From: CAZMNF01 sp964567595
Lineage (GTDB): Bacteria > Bipolaricaulota > Bipolaricaulia > RBG-16-55-9
Reading direction: 5' to 3'
NCBI GenBank assembly: GCA_964567595.1
Contig: CAZMNF010000004.1
Span: forward strand, 1 to 64,000
Length of the DNA stretch: 64,000 bases
Both the position numbers and the translations under genes were made by a program. Below, one piece after another: positions 1-7,662 of the stretch. The notes beneath the pieces were generated by a model that was not told the origin of the DNA, did no database searches, and saw only the letters and a program-made list of their open reading frames with translations. How positions within the stretch are numbered: the stretch's first letter is position 1; every line of letters starts with the position of its first letter.

Positions 1-602
1 GGCCACGCCGTCACCCGACCTGCCTCATCCACAATGCCGCGCCCGGCCGCGTCGATGATGTTCCAGTCGTCGAACTGCTTGCCGGGCCGGTCCTGGTTGA
101 AGATGACGGTGTAGCCGGCCATGGCGCGCGGATGGTCGTCGGTGGTCGGCATGCGGTCGAGCGTCACCTCGACGCGCAGCCGATCGTCGGAGAGCAGCTC
201 GCTCGGCACGGTGTAGCTGAATTTGACGAAGCCATCGTCCGGATAGGACCGCCCATGGATCTCGTACACCTGGTCCTCGAGCCGGTCCACGGGGGCAGGA
301 AACTCGACTTGGCCCGTCAACTCACACGACGAACTCGACGCAACGCAGCGTTCCGCATCGATCGTCAATCGCCCTCGGATCGAATTCTCGTCCTGGCTCA
401 CTTCCCGGTGGCTCCGGTAGGCCCAGGTGCCGACGAGGTCCATGCCGTCCGACATCGCCGCTGGATTCTCGGACCCGCCACTCGACGGGGCCTCGCTGAC
501 ATAGCCACTGCAGCCGGTCAGCATCACGCCCAGACCGACGATCAATGCCACCGTCCATGGCCCCGCATCGAGGGCCGATTGGGCGTCCGACCTTGCGAAC
601 AT
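1..602 (-). CDS. secreted lipoprotein, unknown function (partial, C-terminus off left edge)
   Basis: The reading frame is open from an ATG at 602 to the window edge (200 codons). The start is decided by a perfect AGGAGG ribosome site just upstream. The N-terminus is a lipoprotein signal: a hydrophobic segment (about residues 16-29) ends in the lipobox L-T-G-C with Cys31. The mature chain begins with a Ser/Gly/Pro-rich linker, then a mixed beta-rich region with two cysteines near residues 84 and 90. I recognise no family. It should be exported and lipid-anchored on the outer face of the membrane. The ABC exporter downstream is also on the minus strand but is separated from it by about 125 bp. 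Confidence 0.75.
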   Translation of the reverse strand, partial: MFARSDAQSALDAGPWTVALIVGLGVMLTGCSGYVSEAPSSGGSENPAAMSDGMDLVGTWAYRSHREVSQDENSIRGRLTIDAERCVASSSSCELTGQVEFPAPVDRLEDQVYEIHGRSYPDDGFVKFSYTVPSELLSDDRLRVEVTLDRMPTTDDHPRAMAGYTVIFNQDRPGKQFDDWNIIDAAGRGIVDEAGRVTAW

Positions 603-727
603 CGCGCCTCCTTTTCGAGCTTGATGGTGTCGCGATCCAGCCAGCGTCCGTCACGCTAAGCCTGCCGGCCATCATTGGGCAACCGACATCGGCTGGAGCA
701 CAAACAAAGGCCGTGTTCGAGAACCCC

Positions 728-1498
728 TTATTCCCAGCGGAACAGCCGTGCCGACAGCGTCGCAAACAGGCCGAACATCCCGACCAGCACGGCGAGATCG
801 AGCCAGCTGGCTAGCAACGGGTTGCCGACGAAGACATCCTGGAGCAACTCCACGACGTAGGTGACCGGCACGATTAGCGAAACGGCTCGCATGAACGGCG
901 GAATGATGCCGGGATCGAAGAGCGTCCCCGCCAAGGGAAGGATCGCGAAGGGGAGCATGGAGAAGAACAGCGTGGAGCAGACGGCGTAGGTGATGCGGCT
1001 GGTTTGGAACAGGCTGCCCACGAGGAAGCCCAGGGCGAACAGCCCGAGCGCCCCGACGGTGAAGGCTGCAAACACCTCGATTATGTGCCCGGCCAGGCGG
1101 AGGTTGAAGAAGAGTTTCGACACGCCCAGGATCATGGCCGTGCTGATGAGCGTCATGAGGTACGCCACGAAGACGAGCGCGGCCAACACGACCGTCGGCC
1201 GCAGCGGCGTCGCCTCGAAACGCCGCAGGATGCCGCGCTCCCGGTAGCTCGCCAACAGCCCGCCGATGGTGAACAGCCCGTTGTTCATGATACCGATCCC
1301 GATGAACGCCGGCACCATGAGATCGACCAAGCCGAACTGCCCTTCGACCAGGGAGGGATCGTTCTGCGCGATGGCCCCGACGATGAACAGCAGCATGGGC
1401 CAGAAGATGAAGGTGAAGAAGATGGCCATCCACTCGCGGATGAACAGCTTCACCTCGACCCAGGTCAAGTGGAGAAAGCCGCGCAACCAGCGGATCAT
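728..1498 (-). CDS. ABC-2 type transporter permease
   Basis: This is a membrane subunit of an ABC exporter, 256 residues, with an N-terminal amphipathic stretch and about six hydrophobic segments typical of the ABC-2 family (drug, polysaccharide or lipid export). The start is the ATG at 1498, overlapping the stop of the ATPase gene as ATGA, which implies translational coupling. An upstream in-frame extension lies inside the ATPase gene and is rejected. It works with the ATPase encoded immediately before it. The substrate cannot be told from sequence. Confidence 0.88.
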   Translation of the reverse strand: MIRWLRGFLHLTWVEVKLFIREWMAIFFTFIFWPMLLFIVGAIAQNDPSLVEGQFGLVDLMVPAFIGIGIMNNGLFTIGGLLASYRERGILRRFEATPLRPTVVLAALVFVAYLMTLISTAMILGVSKLFFNLRLAGHIIEVFAAFTVGALGLFALGFLVGSLFQTSRITYAVCSTLFFSMLPFAILPLAGTLFDPGIIPPFMRAVSLIVPVTYVVELLQDVFVGNPLLASWLDLAVLVGMFGLFATLSARLFRWE

Positions 1499-2427
1499 TC
1501 GCGCATCTCCCGCCCCGTCAGCGCCAGGAAGACGTCCTCCAACGACGACCGCTCCACGTGTAGGTCCCGCAGCCGCCAACCGTTCTTGTCCGCCTGGCGC
1601 AGCAGCTGGCGCAGCACCGACGTGACCGAGTCCGGCTCGCTGTAGAGCACGGCCCGGCCGTCCAGGTGCTCCACGCGGCGGACGTCCGCGATCTCCTCCA
1701 GGCCCGTCAAGGCCTTCGGGTCGGTCAGCGTAATGAACACGCGCGTATCGCCGCCCACCTGGGCGACGAGCGTCTCAGGGGCGTCGAGCGCCAGGATCTT
1801 TCCATGGTCAAGGATGGCGACGCGGTCGCAGAGCACTTCGGCCTCTTCCATGTAATGCGTCGTCAAAAAGACCGTCGTCCCCTGCTCGCGGATCCGCTCG
1901 ATCAGCTCCCACATGGCGCGCCGGGCCTGGGGGTCGAGCCCCGTTGTCAGCTCGTCGAGAAAGACGATCTCGGGATCGTGGATGATCGCCAACGCGATGT
2001 GGAGGCGCTGCTTCTGTCCCCCCGACAGATTGGCATAGTAGCTGTCCATCTTGTCGCTGAGCCCGAGCGGGCCGACGAGCGCCTCCCAATCGTCGGCGTA
2101 GGGACTGCCGTGGCGATAGAAGCTCGCGAACAGTTCCAGGGCCTCGCGGACGCGCATGCGCTCATAGAGCGCCGTCGTCTGGAGTTGGACGCCGATTTGT
2201 TCGCGCAGTTCGTAGCGCTGAGTGGCCGGATCCAGCCCCAGGACGCGCAGCCTCCCGTCGCTCGGCGCGCGCAGTCCTTCGAGGCACTCGATCGTGGTCG
2301 TCTTCCCGGCCCCGTTGGGCCCGAGCATGCCGAAGATCTCGCCCCGGTCGACGTCGAAGCTGACGCCGTCGACGGCGCGGAGCCCGGGATAGTCCTTGAT
2401 GAGGTCCTCGACGTAAATGGCCTTCAT
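1495..2427 (-). CDS. ABC transporter ATP-binding protein (ABC-2/CcmA-DrrA type)
   Basis: This is a 310-residue ATPase subunit. Walker A GPNGAGKT is at about 36-43, the signature LSGGQ at about 134-138, and Walker B FLDEL at about 156-160. An H-loop follows in TTHYMEEAE. The C-terminal domain of about 90 residues resembles the DrrA-type extension. The start chosen is the ATG at 2427, where an AAGGGAC site lies a few bases upstream. A further in-frame ATG at 2469 would add 14 residues that do not look like the family. It is coupled to the permease by a 4-base overlap, so the pair forms a two-gene exporter operon. Confidence 0.92.
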   Translation of the reverse strand: MKAIYVEDLIKDYPGLRAVDGVSFDVDRGEIFGMLGPNGAGKTTTIECLEGLRAPSDGRLRVLGLDPATQRYELREQIGVQLQTTALYERMRVREALELFASFYRHGSPYADDWEALVGPLGLSDKMDSYYANLSGGQKQRLHIALAIIHDPEIVFLDELTTGLDPQARRAMWELIERIREQGTTVFLTTHYMEEAEVLCDRVAILDHGKILALDAPETLVAQVGGDTRVFITLTDPKALTGLEEIADVRRVEHLDGRAVLYSEPDSVTSVLRQLLRQADKNGWRLRDLHVERSSLEDVFLALTGREMRE

Positions 2428-2502
2428 GGCAACGTCCCTTCGGCGGGCCGCTTCCATTATGGCCACCACAGCCGGTCTCGCAACTTGCGTTGCCCCAGTT
2501 GT

Positions 2503-3426
2503 TCAATCAACGGGCGAATTCCCGGACGCATAGACCTCGGCGCCGTCCTGCCACGCCACCGGGTCCTCTCGAGGTTCGACGTGGATGGTGATGCTGGCTT
2601 CGCCCAAGTGCTCGCGAATGTCGGCCTCGATCTCCTCGCACAGATCGTGGGTCCGTTGGACGCTGCGCTCGCCCGGCACGAGCAGGTGGAAGTCGATGAA
2701 CCGCTGTGCGCCGGAGCGTCGCGTGCGGAGGCGGTGATACGTCGCGCCGCGCTCGGCGTAGTCCGTTAAAATCGCCTCGATCCGCTGCACTTCCTCGTCC
2801 GGCAGCGTGTAGTCCATGAGCCCGTGCGTGGACCGTCGCACGAGGCGGGTGCCGGAGACGACGATGTTGAGCGCGACCAGAAACGCGATCGCCGGATCGA
2901 GCCAAGCCCAGCCAGTGAACCGGGCGGCCACCAAGCCGCCGACAACGCCGCCCGTGGTCCAGACGTCGGTCAACAGGTGCTTCGCGTGCGCCTCCAGCGT
3001 GATCGATTCGTGAGCTCGCGCGACGCGCAACAGCACCCGGGCGACGCCGAAGTTCGCCGCGGCGGCCCCCACGGCGATGCCCAATCCCAGCGGGAGCGAT
3101 TCCAACGCGGCCGGGTCCCAAATCCGCTGCCAGGCTTCAATGGAGATGCCCACAGCAGCCCCCAGAATGAGGACGCCCTCGACGCCGCTGGAGACGTATT
3201 CCGCTTTCTCGTGGCCGTAGGGATGGGTCGCGTCGGCGGGCCGAGCGGCGACCTCGAGCGCCACCAGCGCCATGGTCGCGGCCAGGAGGTTGATCAGCGA
3301 CTCCGCGGCGTCGGAGAGGATGGCGACCGACCCGGTGACGAGAAAAGCCCAGAACTTCAAGCCGAGCGTGATCAGCGCCGCGCCGATGGGCAACGCCATG
3401 ACGCGTCGGCGTCGCATCGTGTGCAT
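2503..3426 (-). CDS. cation diffusion facilitator (CDF) family transporter
   Basis: This is a 307-residue metal-cation/proton antiporter. Membrane segments fill residues about 10-210, followed by a ferredoxin-like cytoplasmic domain. Family motifs are visible: SDAAES with Asp39 in the second helix, HPYGHEKAEY at 68-77, and HxxxD (His150, Asp154) in the fifth helix. The second-helix site has Ser43/Asn46 where FieF-type proteins have a second Asp, so metal preference may differ from zinc/iron. The start is the ATG at 3426, preceded by GAGGGCGG. A longer start at 3465 would run into the divergent promoter region. Confidence 0.88.
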   Translation of the reverse strand: MHTMRRRRVMALPIGAALITLGLKFWAFLVTGSVAILSDAAESLINLLAATMALVALEVAARPADATHPYGHEKAEYVSSGVEGVLILGAAVGISIEAWQRIWDPAALESLPLGLGIAVGAAAANFGVARVLLRVARAHESITLEAHAKHLLTDVWTTGGVVGGLVAARFTGWAWLDPAIAFLVALNIVVSGTRLVRRSTHGLMDYTLPDEEVQRIEAILTDYAERGATYHRLRTRRSGAQRFIDFHLLVPGERSVQRTHDLCEEIEADIREHLGEASITIHVEPREDPVAWQDGAEVYASGNSPVD

Positions 3427-3467
3427 AGCCGCCCTCGTCGTAGACGATCGCGCGCCACAAGTCAAGA

Positions 3468-3496
3468 TTGCAGGCGGCTCCCGCGTCGTCTATAGT
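3468..3496 (+). promoter_or_regulatory. promoter of the cyclodeaminase operon
   Basis: TTGCAG (3468-3473) and TATAGT (3491-3496) are separated by exactly 17 bases. The predicted transcript would begin only about 10 bases before the ATG at 3513, leaving no room for a ribosome site. Confidence 0.6.
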
Positions 3497-3512
3497 GGCT
3501 CGGTTGATTGCC

Positions 3513-4154
3513 ATGAACATGAGCGATGTGAGCATCCGTGACCTGAGCGAGAAGTTGGCTGAAACGACGGTAACGCCCGGAGCCGGGAGCGCGTCGGCGC
3601 TGTCGGCGTCGGTGGCTGCGTCCTTGGTGACCATGGTCGCCCGCATCACGGCGGAAAAGCGCCACGAACAGGACCCCGACCGGGCTTCGTTCATGGCCGA
3701 CATTGCCGAGGAAGCGGACCAGCTGCGCCAAGAGCTGCTCGAACTGGCCGACCGCGACAGCGAGGCTTACGACCAGGTCGTGGCGGCCTGGCAAATGCCC
3801 AAAGACACGGAAGAAGCCGAGAACGAACGCCGCGAGGCCTTGCAGGCCGCCTACAAGACGGCAACGGAGATTCCCCATCGCATCGCTCAGGTCTGTTCGA
3901 AGGTGCTTGAGCTGGCTGAGCGAGCCGTGCAGCGCGGCATTCGGGCGGGATTGAGCGACGCCGCCACCGCGGCGGAACTGGCGGAAGCGTCGCTGCACTC
4001 CGCGCTGTTGGTGATGGACATCAACCTCAAGTCGGTCGAGGACGAGCGCTACCGGCACGTCTACCACAACAAGGTCGTCCACCTCGGCAAGCAGGCCCGC
4101 GAGCGCAAGGACGCCGTCCTCGCCATCGCCGAGAACTGGATTCGGCCCGAGTAG
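3513..4154 (+). CDS. cyclodeaminase/cyclohydrolase family protein (FTCD C-terminal domain)
   Basis: This is an all-helical protein of 213 residues matching the formiminotransferase-cyclodeaminase C-terminal fold. The N-terminal pattern LAETTVTPGAGSASALSASVAASL is typical of the family's substrate loop and first helix pair. The family includes FchA (methenyl-tetrahydrofolate cyclohydrolase) and formimidoyl-THF cyclodeaminase, and sequence alone does not separate these roles. No glutamate formiminotransferase is nearby, so a one-carbon role as cyclohydrolase is the more likely inference. The start is ATG 3513, with ATG 3519 possible. It heads a run of same-strand genes. Confidence 0.8.
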   Translation: MNMSDVSIRDLSEKLAETTVTPGAGSASALSASVAASLVTMVARITAEKRHEQDPDRASFMADIAEEADQLRQELLELADRDSEAYDQVVAAWQMPKDTEEAENERREALQAAYKTATEIPHRIAQVCSKVLELAERAVQRGIRAGLSDAATAAELAEASLHSALLVMDINLKSVEDERYRHVYHNKVVHLGKQARERKDAVLAIAENWIRPE

Positions 4155-4167
4155 TTTCTCCCCACCG

Positions 4168-4962
4168 ATGGCCCCAGCGGCATCCTCGCACGCCTCCTAC
4201 CTCGACGTCGCCACCGAAGCCGCCCGCGGCGCGGGGGCTCTGGCCCGGGCGCGCGTGGTCGGTGATACGGACTACGCCTTGAAGGGCAGCCGCCACGACC
4301 TCGTCACCGAGGTCGATCACTTGGCCGAAGCGCGCATCGTCGAGCTCATCTCCGCGGCCTTCCCCGATCACGGCGTCCTGTCCGAGGAGCGCGAGCCCCA
4401 TCAGCTCGATGCCCGTTTCCGCTGGGTGATTGACCCCATTGACGGCACCACCAACTTTGCCCATGGCATCCCGTTCTTTTCCGTGTCGATCGCGCTGGAG
4501 GACGAGGGGCGATTGGTTTTGGGGGTGCTCTACGACCCGATGCGCGACGAGCTCTTCACGGCCGAGGCCGGCCGGGGCGCTTACCTGGACGGCCGGCCGA
4601 TGCGGGCATCCGCGGTGAGCCGACTGGATCGGGCCGTGCTCGCCACGGGGTTTCCGCACGAGCCCGAGCTGCGCCGGGCCAACGTGCGCAACTTCGAGCG
4701 CTTCGTCCCCGTCGCCCAGGGCCTCCGGCGCATGGGCTCGGCGGCGCTGGCGCTGGCGTACGTGGCCGCCGGCCGCCTCGACGGCTACTGGGACCTCGAC
4801 CTGAGTCGCTGGGACCTGGCCGCGGGCGCGTTGCTGGTCAGCGAAGCCGGGGGCCAGGTGACCAACAGTCGAGGCGGGCCCCTAGCGACCGACGAGGGCG
4901 ACGTTATCGCCGCCAACGGCCATCTGCACGAGGCGATCTTGACGCATCTCCAAGGGGGTTGA
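4168..4962 (+). CDS. suhB: inositol-1-monophosphatase family protein (SuhB-like)
   Basis: This is a 264-residue Mg-dependent sugar-phosphate phosphatase. Metal-binding motifs are intact: DLVTEVD near residue 45, the EE pair at about 73-74, the WVIDPIDGTTNF box near residue 89, and the C-terminal WDLAAGALLVSEAGG near residue 214. It hydrolyses inositol phosphate or related phosphates such as fructose-1,6-bisphosphate or histidinol phosphate. The exact substrate is open. It starts 13 bases after the cyclodeaminase gene and ends 3 bases before asnS, so it is probably co-transcribed. Confidence 0.88.
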   Translation: MAPAASSHASYLDVATEAARGAGALARARVVGDTDYALKGSRHDLVTEVDHLAEARIVELISAAFPDHGVLSEEREPHQLDARFRWVIDPIDGTTNFAHGIPFFSVSIALEDEGRLVLGVLYDPMRDELFTAEAGRGAYLDGRPMRASAVSRLDRAVLATGFPHEPELRRANVRNFERFVPVAQGLRRMGSAALALAYVAAGRLDGYWDLDLSRWDLAAGALLVSEAGGQVTNSRGGPLATDEGDVIAANGHLHEAILTHLQGG

Positions 4963-4965
4963 GCG

Positions 4966-6255
4966 ATGGAGTCGATTCGCATCCGAGAGATTCCCCACCA
5001 CCTGGACGAACCGATCGAGCTGCACGGCTGGCTGCACAACCGCCGCTCCAGCGGCGGCATCCAGTTCCTCATGGTCCGGGACGGCAGCGGCGTCATCCAG
5101 AGCGTCGTCAAAGCCGAGAACGAACCGGCGTTCGAGACGGCCGAAGCGCTCTCCCAAGAGTCGGCGATCGTCGTCCGCGGCACGGCCAAGGAGGATCCAC
5201 GCGCCCCGACGGGCTACGAGCTGGCCGTGGATGAGCTGGAGCTCGTCCATCAAGCCCAGGATTACCCCATCACGCCCAAGGAGCACGGGGTCGGCTTTCT
5301 CATGGATCACCGGCACCTGTGGCTGCGCTCCTACTATCAAGCCCCCGTCTTGCGCATCCGCCACGAGGTCCTGCGGGCCGTTCGCGATTATTTTGACGGC
5401 CTCGGCTTCGTCGCCACCGAAACCCCGATCTTGACATCCACGTCAGTCGAGGGGACGACGGAGCTGTTCGAGGTCGGCTACTTCGACGACACGGCGTACC
5501 TGTCGCAGAGCGGGCAGCTCTATCTGGAAGCCACAGCGATGGCGCTCGGGGAGGTCTACTGGGTCGGGCCGACGTTCCGCGCGGAGCGCTCCAAGACCCG
5601 GAAGCATTTGACGGAGTTCTGGATGGCCGAGGCGGAGATGGCCTTCTGCGATCACGAGTGCAACCTCCGTTACCAGGAAGATCTGATCCGCTTCGTCATC
5701 GAGCGGGTGTTGGAGCGGAACGCGTCGGAGCTAGCCCGCTTAGCGCGGGACACGGCCCCGTTGGAGCGTGCCCTGGAGGAGCCGTTCGCGCGGGTCACCT
5801 ACGACGAATCCATTGCCATTCTCCGCTCTGAGGGCCACGAGATCGCCTGGGGCGAGGACTACGGCGCCCCCGACGAGGAAGCGCTGGCGGCCCACTTCGG
5901 CAAGCCCGTCTTTGTGGAAAAGTTCCCCGCCCAGATGAAGGCGTTCTACATGGAGCCCGACCCCGCCAACCCCGACGTCGTCATGGCGGCCGACCTGCTG
6001 GCTCCCGAGGGCTACGGGGAGATCATCGGCGGCAGCCAGCGCATCGACGACGAGGCGCTGCTGGTGCAGAAGCTCGAGGAGTTCGGCCTGCCACGCGAGC
6101 CCTACGAGTGGTACGTCGACCTGCGCAAATACGGCTCCGTGCCGCACTCGGGCTTCGGCATGGGCGTGGAGCGCTTGGTGGCCTGGATGGCCGGGGCCGA
6201 CCATCTGCGCGAGTGCATCCCGTTCCCCCGGATGTTGTATCGGCTCACGCCGTGA
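4966..6255 (+). CDS. asnS: asparaginyl-tRNA synthetase, archaeal-type
   Basis: This is a class II aminoacyl-tRNA synthetase of 429 residues. It has an N-terminal OB anticodon-binding fold (about 1-105) and a catalytic core. Motif 2 reads GPTFRAERSKTRKHLTEF and motif 3 reads GFGMGVERLVAW. The HLTEFWMAEAE segment is the asparaginyl rather than aspartyl pattern. The short form without bacterial insertions resembles archaeal/Thermus-type enzymes. Because the anticodon domain is present, this is a tRNA synthetase and not the truncated asparagine-synthetase paralogue. It follows suhB with a 3-base gap. Confidence 0.87.
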   Translation: MESIRIREIPHHLDEPIELHGWLHNRRSSGGIQFLMVRDGSGVIQSVVKAENEPAFETAEALSQESAIVVRGTAKEDPRAPTGYELAVDELELVHQAQDYPITPKEHGVGFLMDHRHLWLRSYYQAPVLRIRHEVLRAVRDYFDGLGFVATETPILTSTSVEGTTELFEVGYFDDTAYLSQSGQLYLEATAMALGEVYWVGPTFRAERSKTRKHLTEFWMAEAEMAFCDHECNLRYQEDLIRFVIERVLERNASELARLARDTAPLERALEEPFARVTYDESIAILRSEGHEIAWGEDYGAPDEEALAAHFGKPVFVEKFPAQMKAFYMEPDPANPDVVMAADLLAPEGYGEIIGGSQRIDDEALLVQKLEEFGLPREPYEWYVDLRKYGSVPHSGFGMGVERLVAWMAGADHLRECIPFPRMLYRLTP

Positions 6256-6298
6256 GGATCCGTATCGCTATGGCTAGCTCTGTCCCCACTGATCCGTC

Positions 6299-7627
6299 AT
6301 GTCCACCGCACCTCGCCCCTTGAACGTCTTCGTGCTCGGATACAACGATGCCGACGTGGCCCGGCTCCACCGCCTGCCCCGTGCCGAGACGTGTGCGTTC
6401 CATTCGGCGTTGCACCTGGATGAGATTCGCGGCGTCGCGACGTTCGAGGTCGACGAGCTGATCGAGCGGGCCGCCGAGCGCATGGCGGCCGCAGACGGCG
6501 GCCCGGACGCCGTTGTGGCCTTCTTCGACTTCCCGGCCACGACGATCTTGCCCATCCTGGCCGAGCAGTTCGGCCTACCCGGCCCCGACCTGGAGGGCGT
6601 CCTCAAGTGCGAGCACAAGTACTGGAGCCGCCTGGAACAGCGCGAGGCGATTCCCGACCACACGCCGCCGTTTCGCCCGTTCGACCCGTGCGCCGTCGAC
6701 GACGGGACGCCGTTGCCGTTGGCGTCGCCCTTCTGGATCAAGCCGATCAAGTCCTTCCGCTCGTATTTGGGGTTTATGGTCAACGATGAGGTCGAGTTCC
6801 GGCGCTACGCCGCCGAGATGTGTGAGCACCTCGGCTACGTCGTCGAGCCGTTCGTCGCCGTGTTGCAAGATTTCCATATGCCGGCCGAGATCGCCCACAT
6901 GCGCGAGTCCTGCTTGGCCGAAGGCCTGATCGGCGGCGCGCAGTGCACCGCCGAGGGCTACGTCGACGACGCGGAGGACGTGGTCATCTACGGCGTCGTC
7001 GACTCGGTGCGCGAGCCGAACCGGTCTTCGTTCCAGCGCTACGAGTACCCCTCGTCGTTGCCCATGGAGGTCCAACACCGCATGGCCGAGATCGCCCGCC
7101 GACTGGTGCGCCGGATCGGCCTGCGGCGGAGCTGCTTCAACGTCGAGCTCTTCTGGAACCCGACCATCGATCAGATTTGGCTGCTGGAGATCAACCCGCG
7201 CCTGTCGCAGTCGCATGCCGGGCTGTTCGAGCGGGTGCATGGGCTCCCGCACCAGAGCCACATGCTCGACCTCGCCCTGGGGCGCCGTCCGACGGAGCTG
7301 CCCGACGCCGGACGGTTCCAGCGCGCGGCCAAGTGCTTCCTTCGGGTGTATCAGAGCGGCCGCGTCCGTCGAGTGCCGAGCGATGCCGAGATCGAACGCC
7401 TCCAGCAGGACCTGCCCGGCACGTCCGTCCAGATCCACGTCGAGCCGGGCCAGCACCTGGACGAGCTGCCCGATCAGGACAGCTACAGCTATGAGGTCGG
7501 CTACCTCGTCATCGGCGCCGACGACGAGACGGAGCTTTTGGAGACCTACGAGGCTGCCCTGGCGCGCTTGACCTTTGAGATCGAGCGCAACGACCGCAGC
7601 CTCGACCTGCGCGGCTCGGCCGAATGA
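6299..7627 (+). CDS. ATP-grasp domain protein
   Basis: This is a 442-residue protein. An N-terminal Rossmann-like preATP-grasp domain (about 8-115) precedes the ATP-grasp fold (about 120-310). Nucleotide-binding lysines lie in SPFWIKPIKSFRS. The Mg-binding end is FNVELFW...WLLEINPRLSQSH, the classic E-x-N of ATP-grasp ligases. A C-terminal domain of about 120 residues resembles the biotin-carboxylase-like tail. The enzyme should join a carboxylate to an amine or thiol via an acyl phosphate; the substrates are unknown. It lies 43 bases after asnS and 35 bases before a CocE-type hydrolase, which suggests a small pathway that makes and trims amide-linked compounds. Confidence 0.75.
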   Translation: MSTAPRPLNVFVLGYNDADVARLHRLPRAETCAFHSALHLDEIRGVATFEVDELIERAAERMAAADGGPDAVVAFFDFPATTILPILAEQFGLPGPDLEGVLKCEHKYWSRLEQREAIPDHTPPFRPFDPCAVDDGTPLPLASPFWIKPIKSFRSYLGFMVNDEVEFRRYAAEMCEHLGYVVEPFVAVLQDFHMPAEIAHMRESCLAEGLIGGAQCTAEGYVDDAEDVVIYGVVDSVREPNRSSFQRYEYPSSLPMEVQHRMAEIARRLVRRIGLRRSCFNVELFWNPTIDQIWLLEINPRLSQSHAGLFERVHGLPHQSHMLDLALGRRPTELPDAGRFQRAAKCFLRVYQSGRVRRVPSDAEIERLQQDLPGTSVQIHVEPGQHLDELPDQDSYSYEVGYLVIGADDETELLETYEAALARLTFEIERNDRSLDLRGSAE

Positions 7628-7662
7628 GCGACGAGGCCCGCCCGCTGGAGGAGACCTGAACG

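Noticed and set aside
4966..6255. AsnRS-like protein as an asparagine synthetase paralogue
   Set aside because: The anticodon-binding OB domain is present, so it is a tRNA synthetase.
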